From Doryteuthis pealeii (taxonomy: Eukaryota > Mollusca > Cephalopoda > Myopsida > Loliginidae), in the NCBI GenBank assembly GCA_023376005.1, contig CM042181.1:23896486-23960485 (forward strand): DNA of 64,000 nt, given 5' to 3'. A model generated the notes under the pieces. It did not search any database. It was not told the origin of the DNA and saw only the letters and a program-made list of their open reading frames with translations. Shown one piece after another: positions 11,689-21,309 of this stretch; within the stretch, counting starts at the first letter, position 1; every line of letters begins with the position of its first letter. Position numbers and translations under genes: made by a program.

Positions 11689-13398
11689 ATGAATACGAAA
11701 CGTTGTCTGCATTGTAAGAATATGTTTATACGCTTAGATAAACATATACCAATTTGTAAGTCAAACCCAGAGTTTAAAGTGGAGATGAAACAGTGTCCAT
11801 ATTGTTCTGAGGAGTATCAAGGTTTAAATATGCATATGCCATTTTGCAAATTAAAACCAGTCGGTGAAGTTTGTCAGAATTTTCAGGGTTTAAGTATTTG
11901 TAAACCAAAATCAGATGCCGAAGAGGATTTGAAAAACAATGAAAAACAATTGTCTAAAGATGATGGGGATGATGAAGATGATGGAAAGAAAATTTGTTGC
12001 TATTGTAATAAGAAGTTTATATGTTTAGATATGCATAAACCAGTTTGTGAAGAAAATCCAGAATCTGAAAAAGTACCTTGTCAGTATTGTAATAAGGAGT
12101 TTGTGCGTGTACAAGTACATGAAAGTAACTGTCCATTACAACCAAAAGGTGAACGTAATTTTAATGATATTGATAAGAGTGTTATATTAAAAAGGAATGA
12201 TGATCGTATGAAAATTGTTAATGACACTATAAAGCATATTAAGAAATATTTAAACTATGAAATGAATAAAGAAGATGATCTATCCTGGGATGTATTGAAC
12301 ACTGGATCTTATTACTCGCTTGTCAAGGTAAGTTTTCATTTGCCATATTCATATATATTTATAAGGATAAAATCTTTTAATGTACATATATATTAATACA
12401 CTTGTGTGTAACGTCCTGTCACCACTGTAACGATTGTCTATCCCTGCTGGGATGGACTTGAGTCCAAAAGGGTTATCTTCCCTTACTTCCCTTACTGTCA
12501 TGGTTTCGCCACTAGGTGACACTACTGGCTTGGTATTAAACAGTAGCCCGAATATTTCTCACTCTCTTTCTCTCGGTCCAGCATCCACAAAAGATAGACT
12601 AGACGCCTGGTGTCTCTGTCCATTAAGTGGGGCGACTTTTCTCCCCCAACTATCAGTAAGTGGTTCTCTTAATCTTCATGAACTCTTACTTACACCAAAT
12701 GACTTTATTTTTTAAATAAAAATAACTAATGCATTATAAAATTTATTCAGTGATAATCAACACTGACAATTTCATTAAAATCGGATAATTCCCTGATTTT
12801 GGGTATTTTTTTTTTAACGGGGTTTAAATTTGTTTTGTAAAAACACAGATTGTTCGACAAAGTGGGTATACATATCTTTCACTTATAACCGAAATAACAT
12901 TACTTTAATTTTCAACATTTAAACTCGATTCCTTAAAAGACAGTAACGATTTGGGAAAAAATATTTTGTGTCGTCATTTATCTTGCCAAACGCCAACTAT
13001 CACTATGAGTGCACTAGCACGGTTCGAAAATCGACCTTCCCTACCTCAAAAGAAATAATTTTTGTGAGAAGTACTTTGTATTAGAATTCTTCAGACAGGC
13101 AGAGGAAAACAAGTTATATTCATTTTTAAAAAATTATTTATTGTATTTCGTATTTACTTTTGAAAGGTATCAGATGCAAATGAATTTGACTATATGTTCT
13201 GTCCTACCCGTGTACAATTCCGAATTGAACCCAACTCTGATCATCCCTGTCATTGTAAAGTCTTTATAACAAACAAAGAAGAATTACCAGATTACTTTAC
13301 GGACATATTGGAGTCCAGTGGAGAAATTATTCCGTCAAAATACAAAGACTTTTGCTTCAAGACTTTTGATTCAATTGTTGAAAATAAAACACTTTTTG
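11689..13398 (+). CDS. Zinc-finger cGAS-like (Mab-21/cGLR) nucleotidyltransferase, right copy, 3'-incomplete
   Basis: Exon 1 (11689-12327, phase 0) ends at AAG|GTAAGT. Exon 2 (13167-13398) follows TTTTGAAAG| and ends before GTAAGATA in phase 1. Together they give about 290 residues. Visible domains are C2HC fingers of form C-x2-C-x9-H-x3-C at 6-23, 36-53, 103-120 and 131-148, plus a degenerate one near 62-71, and an acidic linker at 91-98. A helical segment of about 165-195 leads into LNTGSYYSLVK (G206-S207) and VSDANEFDYMF (E219, D221). The GS motif, its 13-residue spacing to E, and E-F-D match the cGAS/Mab-21 nucleotidyltransferase active site. The third catalytic acid and the C-terminal helical lobe are missing, presumably on later exons not found in this window. 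Known family members make cyclic dinucleotides after binding nucleic acid; activity here is inference. An AG at 11671 suggests an upstream 5'UTR exon. Confidence 0.83.
12328..13166 (+). other. Intron 1 of right zinc-finger nucleotidyltransferase copy
   Basis: An 839-base intron with GTAAGT donor and AAAG acceptor. It is AT-rich at the ends. A 93-codon open frame inside it (12434-12715, mirrored in the left arm with at least two residue changes) has no recognisable domain and is probably not coding. The segment at 12740-12800 contains the dispersed text ATTCCCTGATTTTGGGTA, also seen at 2208, 51845, 57275, 58555 and 59435. Confidence 0.7.
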
Positions 13399-13481
13399 GT
13401 AAGATATACTTTTTGTCTAATTCTTCCAATTAATCAATCTATCTATATATGTATCTGTCTATCCCAGTATCTATCTATCTA

Positions 13482-13484
<3 letters not shown>

Positions 13485-13565
<81 letters not shown>

Positions 13566-13635
13566 CAGTTTTATCCAATTTATCTATCTATTCCAGTCTT
13601 ATCCAATCCATTTACCTATCTATACCAGTCTTATC

Positions 13636-13668
<33 letters not shown>

Positions 13669-13679
13669 CCAGTCTTATC

Positions 13680-13764
<85 letters not shown>
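13485..13764. repeat. (TA)n, (TATC)n and (CT)n microsatellite cluster, right arm
   Basis: TA runs at 13485-13563 and 13711-13764, TATC units between them, and a CT run at 13684-13711. This is the mirror of 1238-1535 with different lengths. It sits just downstream of exon 2 in the intron that should lead to exon 3. Confidence 0.9.
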
Positions 13765-13766
<2 letters not shown>

Positions 13767-14129
13767 AGTCTCATCCTATCTATCTATTAAGCGTGAATTG
13801 GTGCAGAAGTGATCTCACACCCGTAGCGAGCAGCCCTGTTCAATATCCCGACTTCCCCTAAGTGGGGCGTTGCCATACATATAACTTCACCTGACCAAAA
13901 GGGAATAATTCTTCCTGGTTTCTGTGAAAATACCCGTTCTGCAACTCGTGCGCCTTCGTTGCACGGTGCTGATGACCCCACCTTGTAATATTACCTAAGT
14001 CCAAAATAAAATAAAAGCTTTAAAATTTGCAAGCATAACATAACGTACCTTTGTCATTGATTGTTTTGTTTTAGTAGTTTCATCCGAACATACATACATG
14101 TATACATACACACCACTTGTTTTTGTTTT

Positions 14130-14266
14130 ATATACGAATAGATGGCCGTTGAACTGACGTTTTGTGGGATGCTGCTTTCTGGATTCTTTAAAGACACTAC
14201 GCAGCATCCTTGTTCGGCTCCCATCTAGCTCTTTCTGTAAGCGTTTCGGTAAAGTCCAAGTTGTGC
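14130..14266 (-). pseudogene. LINE reverse transcriptase C-terminal fragment, cut at the palindrome edge
   Basis: Minus-strand mirror of 714-872. It reads TTWTLPKRLQKELDG and RKQHPTK but is preceded by PVVGR instead of the SVLLFGC that continues the LINE in the left arm. The LINE is therefore interrupted exactly at the right outer edge. Confidence 0.65.
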
Positions 14267-14389
14267 GCCCTACCACAGGGGGAAGAATCAGCAATTACCT
14301 AAGTCTGGCGCCCAAAGAAATGAATATCCTTGTACTCATCACTCTGTTAGGTTGTTGAATTACGGCAGCAATTTTTATGAATATATTAT

Positions 14390-14700
14390 TATATATATAT
14401 TTGCAAACCCCTCCGCCCAACACGAGCAGGATGTGACACAAGGTCAATTTTCTTAAGGGAGTTCAAACAGGTGTTTGAATCCAGAGTCTTCCTTCTCCTA
14501 GACGGTTGCCTAACTAAGGTTAAAGGGCCCAGTACTTCCCTACTATTTTCATTAGTGGAGGGAAGAGTAGGTCATTACCTTTCCCAAGGTATATCGCCTA
14601 GTGAAAATGCAATTAAACCAAAATCGAGGATTTGAGAACCGGTCGGAGGTGACGAGTCCATTTCCCATGACTTTAACCATTACACCAGGCGCTTCCCAAT
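14390..14700 (-). repeat. tRNA-derived SINE
   Basis: On the minus strand the head reads GCGCCTGGTGTAATGGTTAA (A-box-like) and GGTTCTCAAATCC (B-box-like). The body follows, with GGGCCCTTTAACCTTAGTTAG and a 3' part containing GACCTTGTGTCACATCC. The same body recurs at 60335-60490 and, in part, at 55780-55870, so this is a dispersed family. Confidence 0.65.
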
Positions 14701-14759
14701 TTTTTATGAATATATGATTTTATCTTTTATTAATGCCACCTGTTAATGTGGGAAAATAT

Positions 14760-14900
14760 ATATGGTGCCCGGCAAAACGTAATGGCTGCTACATCGTAGT
14801 AAAAGAGTTTAAATTCCAGTCGCATTATTCATTTTCGGACAAATACCTTTGGGAAATGCATGCACCCTCAAGCCCAGCAATGGGTTAAATAGTACGACTA
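14760..14900 (+). repeat. SINE body fragment
   Basis: Contains AGTTTAAATTCCAGTC (degraded B box) and ATACCTTTGGGAAATGCATG followed by CACCCTCA. This matches the body of the SINEs at 20655-20835, 20876-21050 and 55770-55870. Confidence 0.5.
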
Positions 14901-16330
14901 TGGTTCTTCTACAAGGATGTTTTGGTACTAAATAATCTATGAAGGTTGAATATGCCGTTAAACAAAGAAACCAATCCAGGACTATCTTAAGGTCCATCAC
15001 AAAAATACAAATTGATAAAGACAATTAAAATGGCTTTAAAAAATTTGAATCACAAAGTTTTGCAATATTTCGGTAACATGAAGCACAATTCGCCTGATAC
15101 TCTCTGAGTGCTACTCACCGAAAATAACTCCAATGGCTCGGACCATGGTCTCAAAATCCATGTTTTTAGGGAATAGGGTTACGGAATTGTGTACATACAT
15201 TCATATTTACTTTTTATGAGTTTTCTCACCGCGTTATATGTTATCAAGTATTCCTATGAATTTTATCTAACATTCTTGTTGTATAATGTTTGACACTAAT
15301 CTATATATTAATACTTGTGTTCCTTAAAATACGTCCGTTATCATCTGAAAAATATTAAATCCTGATTATCTGGTGTTGCTTATCCGCTGAATTCTTATTT
15401 TTTATGAGTCATCAACTCAGTTAAATAACAGACTATCCATTATTATTATTAAGAAAAAAGACATGTTACACAAAAAATAAATATAAAGAATTGATCCATA
15501 AATGGAACCCATTGCCATTACTCGTGTCTCTGAAAATGTTATGCCTAAAAAACAATTAGCTTATCTGGTGATTGAAATCTCATGCATGGGAAGTGCAACA
15601 CTACGTTCCTTCTGAATGACGGTGGGTTGTTTAGCATGACTACAGGTGCCTCCCATTGCTGGCTACTAAAAGAGAGATGCCAAGGATCTACAATCCGAGA
15701 CAGAATATGTCGCCTTTATTCGATGGAGACACAAGCCTTCAGGTCATATTTGAAAAACAATAAATAGTCATTGAACTGCAGGTCCCTTGAACATCCATTA
15801 GTTAGAATGTGGTGTTATGCCAGTCTGAGCTGTTTATGTTTGAATGAAATGCTAATGCTACCGTAGAATTTATTGGGGTTCCATTATGTAGAATGTGGTG
15901 TTATGGGCCATCCTTTAGGCTTCAAGCAAGAGTGCTTGTCCAGCAGAAATCCTTGTAAAGAATACTTTGTTGTAAGTTCCATCGTCAATGATTGCAAATT
16001 GACGTCTGTTCAGTATCAGTGATTAAGTAGTCAATCAACCATGCATTATGGCTGTTGATTGGCGGCAGGAATAATAAACCACGTGATCTCGCCCAGTCTA
16101 TAAATGTAGTTTCTTTTCAGCAGCGATGGGCGTGACCAGTGTCCGTCCGTGTGTGACCAGCACTGATCATTAATCCGTCGTATTTTTCGCAACTCATTTT
16201 TTTTCAATTTTCTGGCCCGTCCAGCAAAAAGTCTCATTTTCAAAGGTTCCATCAATTGACATCCATTCATACCATCACCAACAAGGATCATCACCAAGGA
16301 TCCCGGGGCTGGTGTGAATCCCGGTTCGGC
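14901..16330. other. No gene seen; unclassified repeat-like sequence
   Basis: Mixed AT-rich sequence. A short direct repeat, TAGAATGTGGTGTTATG, occurs at about 15806 and 15896. A 61-codon open frame at 15582-15767 has no recognisable domain. The segment 16050-16330 reads into the LINE ORF1-like remnant that follows and may be its 5' untranslated part. Confidence 0.45.
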
Positions 16331-16331
16331 C

Positions 16332-16930
16332 ATGAAAGCCCTCTTTATGTCCCCCGATAAAGGAGGACAAAAAGACAAAACTCACAACAACACGTCCAAA
16401 AACAATTAAAAGACATCACCCAATGACAAAACACCTTTAAAGACAAGTGGGGTTCTCCAAGAAATGTGTGGAGTGCACCTCCAAAAACTTAGTGTCGACG
16501 TTGAAGGGATGGTCCAACGGGCAAAAATCATTTACTCCGATGTAATGGAGAATGGGTTTTTGTTTAATTTGGATAAGCTTAAACAAGACTCACAAAAAAG
16601 AAGTGTCGGTCATTTTAACGGACAAAAAGACAAGAAAAAGCGTCAGGGCTGGTAAATACTTGGTGATGAAATCCCTCACCAGCCTGGGAGTAAAGCCCTG
16701 TTGATTGTAAACTGGGCTCTATTTACCTCTATGGGATGTTTCTACCGACCGCTAAAGATGCTGTCGCCCTACAAAGAAAATCCACGAAACTAAAGATCAT
16801 TTCACGGGGCTTGAATATATAAAACGGCGGAGGACCACAGTGGCAATACATGAGGTGTCATGTTATCTCATTGGAGATAATATCACCGCATAGTTTCTCC
16901 AGTACGGCGATATCGTCGACACCGTACATG
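16332..16930 (+). pseudogene. LINE ORF1-like remnant (ZCCHC3-like N-terminal region)
   Basis: From an ATG at 16332, frames read MKALFMSPDKGGQKDK, then LQEMCGVHLQKLSVDVEGMV, GFLFNLDKLKQ, AGKYLVMKSLTSLGVKP and RRRTTVAIHEVSCYLIGD, with stops and at least two frameshifts. I recognise this order from ORF1-type proteins of non-LTR elements and ZCCHC3-like proteins, where an RNA-binding region precedes CCHC knuckles. The knuckles are missing because the fragment stops abruptly where the telomere-like satellite begins at about 16930. The class is recalled from family resemblance and is not certain. Confidence 0.5.
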
Positions 16931-17329
16931 CGTGGGTTAGGGTTAGGGTTATAGCTAGGGTTATGTTGAAATTAAGCTTTATAATATTAAAGAAGATAAA
17001 GAATAAGAATAAGTAAAAAGAAGAAGAGGAAGAAGAAGGAGAAAAACGTGTAGAAACATACACAAAAATTTGAAATTTGTTCAATTTTTCGTTTTTTTTT
17101 TTTTTGTAATTTACGGTAAGGGTTAGGGTTAAGGTTATAGGTAGGGAAGAAGAAGAAGAAGAAGTATAAACATACGAAAAATTGTGAAATTTGTTCGATT
17201 TTTCGTAGTTTTTTTCGTAAGTAATTTACGATTATGGCTAAGGTTAGGTTGAAATTAAGCTTTGATATTACAAAGAAGAAGAAGAACAAGGACAAAAAGA
17301 ACAAGAACAAAAACAAGAAAAACAAAAAT

Positions 17330-17840
17330 TAGAAGGCTGTGATTCTACTAGGTGCAGGATTATAATGTTCAGATCAGGTCAGGGTGACTCGACTACTTTT
17401 GAAATCTGACACTGTTGACTCTGACCAGCATTAGCGTCAACAAGTGGACTTGGACTTAAAAAAAGGGAACTTTTTATGTACAGACAACTGTATGGGGGAC
17501 AGCTGGTAACTCCAGGAACTCTAAGTCCTTTTTTTTCTAAATTTGCTGTTTTCCGTGTTTATTATTGAAATTTGCAAAAAGAAAACTTTAAGAATTTTAA
17601 ATTTCCTGACATTATTAGCTTAGGGACGAACTATGCTAAGCACTCCGATTAACGTTCGTTCAACGAAGTTAAGCAGACCAGCGCCTGAGAACTACAGGTT
17701 ATAAAAATCGTTTTTATGAAGAAATGAAAAAGCAAATAACTAGAATTTATTTTATTATATTTTTGTTTAGCATTGCGAGGTAAGTTTTAGTCATATAAAA
17801 TTAACGTTTGAATTATGGTTAATATTAACATTTGCATAAG
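17330..17840. other. Non-satellite interruption inside the composite satellite
   Basis: About 500 bases lacking the satellite unit. No coding region is seen. It contains the 5S-like relic listed separately. Confidence 0.6.
17622..17702 (+). pseudogene. 5S rRNA-like relic
   Basis: The segment contains TGCTAAGCACTCCGATTAAC followed by CAACGAAGTTAAGCA and CGCCTGAGAACTACAGGTT. These align in order with the 5S rRNA landmarks CGATCACCGAAGTTAAGC and CGCCTGGGAA-ACC-GGGT, with a deletion between them. It is too short and diverged to be a working 5S gene. It could be a 5S pseudogene or the head of a 5S-derived SINE. Confidence 0.45.
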
Positions 17841-19164
17841 AATAAGAATAATAAGAATAAGAAAAAGAAGAAAATGAAGAAGAGGAAGAAGAACAAAAAG
17901 AAGTAGAAATATAGAAAAAAATTGTGAAATTTGTTCAATTTTTAATATTTTTTTCGTAAGTAATTTACGGTAAGCGTTAGAGTTAGGAATATAGCTAGGG
18001 TTATGTTGAAATTAAGCTTTAACATTAGAAAAAGAATAAGAATAAGAAAAAAAAGAAGAGGAAGAAGAAGAAGAAAAACGAGTAGAAACATACAAAAAAT
18101 TTGAAATTTGTTCGATTTTCGTATTTTTTAGTAAGTAATTTACGGTAAGGGTTGGGGTTAAGGTTATAGGTAGGGTTAGGTTGAAATTAAGCTTTAATAT
18201 TAGAAAAAAGAAGAAGAAGAAGAAAAAAGAAGAGGAAGGAAAAGAACGAGAACAAGAAGAAGAACAAGTAGAAAAAGACAAAAAATTGTGAAATTTGTTC
18301 GATTTTTCGTATTTGTTTTCGTAAGTCATTTACTGTAATGGTTAGGGTTAGGGTTATAGTTAGGGTTAGGTTAAAATTAAGTTTTAATATTAGAAGAAGA
18401 AGAAGAAGAAGAAGAAGAAGAAGAAGAAGAAGAAGAAGAAGAAGAAGAAGAAGAAGAAGAAGAAGAACCAATTAAGAAGTAGAAATAAAGAAAAAATTGT
18501 GAAATTTGTTCGATTTTTAATATTTTTTCGTAAATAATTTACAGTAAGGGGTAGGGTTAGGGTTATAGCTAGGGTTAGGTTGACAATAATCTTTAATATT
18601 AGAATAAGAATGAGAAAAGAAAAAGAAAAAAGAGGAAGAAGAAGAACATACAAAAAATTGTAAAATTATTTCAATTTTTTATTTTTTCGTAAGTAATTTA
18701 CGGAAAGGGTTAGGGTTATAGCGAGGGTTATGTTGAAATTAAGCATTAATATTAGAAAAAGAATTAGAATGAGAAAACGAAGAAGAGGAGGAAGAAGAAG
18801 AAGAAAAACAAGTGGAAACATACCCAAAATTTGAAATTTGTTCCAGTTTTCGTTTGTTTTTTTTTTAAGTAATTTACGGTAAGGGTTAGGGTTTGGTTTA
18901 TAGCTAGGGTTAGGTTGAAATTAGGCTTTAATATGAGAATAAGAATAAAAAAAAGAAAAAGAAAAAGAATAAGAATCAGAATAAGAATAAGAATGAGAAA
19001 AATAGGTAGAGTAAAAAGAAACAGAAAAACAAGTAGAAACATACAAAAATTGCGAAATTTGTTTGATTTCTCGTATTTTTTTCGTAAGTAGTTTACGGTA
19101 TGGGTTAGGGTTAGGCTTATAGCTAGGGTTAAGTTTAAATTAATGTTTAATATGAGAATAAGAA

Positions 19165-19195
<31 letters not shown>

Positions 19196-20091
19196 AAGAA
19201 GAAGAAGAAGAAGAAGAAGAAGAAGAAGAAGAAGAAGAAGAAACATACAAACAATTGTGAAATTTGTTTGATTTCTCGTATTTTTTTCGTAAGTAATTTA
19301 CGGTAAGGGTTAGGGTTCGGTTTATAGCAAGGGTTAGGTTGAAATTAGGCTTTAATATGAGAATAAGAATAAGAATAAGGACAAGAATAAGAATAAGAAA
19401 AAATAAGTAGAGGAAGAAGAAGCAGAAAAACGAGTAGGAACATACAAAAATTTTGAAATTTGTTTGATTTCTCATATTTTTTTCGTAAGTAATTTACGTT
19501 TAGGTTTAGGGTTCAGTTTAAAGCTAGGGTTAGGTTGAAATTAAGCTTTAATATGAGAATAAGAATAAGAATAAGAACAAGAAATATAAGTTTAGGAAGA
19601 AGAAAAAGAAAAAATTGTGAAATTTGTTCGATTTTTAATATTTTTTTCGTAAGTAATTTACGGTAAGGGTTAGGGTTAGGTTTATAGCTAGGGATAGGTA
19701 GAAATTAAGCTTTAATATGAGAATAAGAATAAGAATAAGAATAAGAAAAATAAGTTTAGGAAGAATAAGAAGAAAAACAAGGAGAGGTATACAAAAATTC
19801 TGAAAATTCTTTGATTTCTCGTATTTTTTTTGTAAGAATAAGAATAAGAATAAGAATAAGAATGAGAAAAAAAATGCAGAGGAAGAAGAAGAAAAACAGG
19901 AAAAACAAGTAGAAACATACAAAAAATTGTGATTTTTGTTAGATTTCTCGTATTTTTTTTCGTAAGCAATTTACGGTAAGGGTTAGGGTTAGGTTTATAG
20001 CTAGGGTTAGGTTGAAATTAAGCTTTAATATGAAAATAAGAATAAGAATAAGAAAAATAAGTAGAAGAAGAAGAAGAAGAAGAAGAAGAAG

Positions 20092-20120
<29 letters not shown>

Positions 20121-20122
<2 letters not shown>

Positions 20123-20275
20123 TAGGGTTAGGGTTAGGGTTAGGGTTAGGGTTAGGTTAGGGTAGGGCTAGGGTTAGGTTAGGGTTAGGGTTGGGGTTAG
20201 GGTTGGGGTTAGGGTTAGGGTTAGGGTTAGGGTTGGGTTGGATTAGGGTTAGGTTAGGCTTAAGGGTTAGGGTTA
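20121..20275 (+). repeat. Interstitial telomeric repeat (TTAGGG)n
   Basis: Nearly uninterrupted GGGTTA repeats with a few variants (GGTTAGG, GGGTTGGGGTTA). They directly continue a GAA run and end in unrelated unique sequence. This is the canonical animal telomere hexamer in the G-rich strand, here internal to the scaffold. Confidence 0.9.
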
Positions 20276-20450
20276 AGGAGTTTGTGACTGAGGGACGTCA
20301 TGTTCTTTGTATGACGTCAAACTCTATCTGATGGTGAGGTTCCTGTTCTGGAGGTCTGGGGAATGTGAAGAATCCCTTTATCACCAATGCTCGTTGGCAC
20401 CGGAGTAGTAGTACCTGTTCGGACCCAATCTATGGATTAAATATAAAATT
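20276..20450 (+). repeat. Dispersed mid-repeat family (3' part)
   Basis: Contains TATGACGTCAAACTCTATCT, GATGGTGAGGTTCCTGTTCTG, GGAATGTG and CCCAATCTATGGATTAAAT. It matches the 3' part of the fuller copies at 21310-21780 (minus) and 61640-62110 (plus). Confidence 0.6.
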
Positions 20451-20654
20451 TGTTTTTAAAAATTGAGTTTAAAAATTTTTTCTTCCAAACTATTGAATAT
20501 TTCAAAACTTTGCCTGCATTAAATGACCCACCATTGTTGATATGCCGTAAAGAAACAAAACAGTTTTCCTAACCACAAAATAAAGTAAAAAAATAATTCT
20601 AATTACCTATTTTTAATTCTAATGATACACAAATTAAATTAGGTTGTATTAGTG

Positions 20655-20835
20655 ATAGTATAGAGGCTCATATGGTGTAATGGTTATAGGAAAGGATTTA
20701 ATAAAAGTTCGAATTCTAGATTAAGTTTCACTTCATTCTAATGTATTTGGGTAATGCATACACCCTCTTTCTTCATTTCTTAAATATTAGGGAAGACTGG
20801 GCTCTGTTGTAAAATGGGGTGACTCAAACCATCAA
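20655..20835 (+). repeat. tRNA-derived SINE
   Basis: The head GAGGCTCATATGGTGTAATG (A box) and AGTTCGAATTC (B box) is followed by the body TTTGGGTAATGCATACACCC and AGACTGGGCTCTGTTGT. Confidence 0.65.
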
Positions 20836-20875
20836 TTATGCAACTTGGACCAATAAGTTATATAAGCATAAATAT

Positions 20876-21050
20876 AAGTTAAAGAGGCTCTTGTGACGTA
20901 ACGGTTATAGTCGTTGGAAATGACAAATCATGCCAGTTTTCTTCAAAAGTATAGTGATAAAAAGAGTAATAATCCGTTCAAATCCTAAATCAAGTTTCAC
21001 TTCATGCTAATATCCTTGGAAATGTATGCACCCTCTTCTAAACTTAGAAA
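20876..21050 (+). repeat. tRNA-derived SINE, diverged copy
   Basis: GAGGCTCTTGTGACGTAACG (A box), GTTCAAATCC (B box) and CCTTGGAAATGTATGCACCC. It is the same family as the copy at 20655 and in the same orientation, with a 31-bp extra segment between the boxes. Confidence 0.6.
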
Positions 21051-21309
21051 AAATACACATATGTGTGATGGTTTCCAGAAATATCTTTCCTCTATTTTTC
21101 CACCAAAAGCTAGTGAGTATATAGAGCCCGAATCCTCAGTGGTAACCAGTAGCAGTCCAACAGTCTTAAATTTTACGACAGTAACTAAGTATTTATTTAT
21201 TGATTGGTTTGTTTGTTTGTTTTGTTTTACGGTATATCAACCTCAGTGGGTCATTTAATTCCGACAAAAGTTCTGAAATTAATTAATTCTTAAATGATAC
21301 GCAATTTTT

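Larger units (their letters stand above)
7634..14266 (-). repeat. Right arm of large palindrome 1
   Basis: Reverse complement of 736-7428 with all landmarks in mirror order: tandem copies near the axis, telomere-like run, dispersed repeat, LINE tail, microsatellites, two-exon gene and outer LINE fragment. The arm ends inside the LINE fragment at 14266, after which unrelated sequence follows. Confidence 0.93.
16931..20120 (+). repeat. Composite satellite: telomere-like motif plus purine tract
   Basis: About 13 units of roughly 110-220 bases. Each reads GTAATTTACGGTAAGGGTTA, GGGTTA variants, AGCTAGGGTTAGGTTGAAAT, TAAGCTTTAATAT, a purine tract of GAA/TAAGAA, then GAAATTTGTTCGATTT and TTTTTTTCGTAA. 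Unit starts are visible near 17107, 17220, 17957, 18136, 18327, 18533, 18692, 18869, 19088, 19297, 19488, 19654 and 19965. Purine tracts expand to long GAA runs at 18393-18467, 19166-19240 and 20062-20120. Poly-Phe/Leu/Ser open frames on the minus strand come from these tracts and are not genes. The array is interrupted at about 17330-17840. Confidence 0.85.

Noticed and set aside
16987..19969. Minus-strand frames rich in Phe, Leu and Ser that look like membrane proteins
   Set aside because: They are the complement of GAA/TAAGAA purine tracts in the composite satellite.
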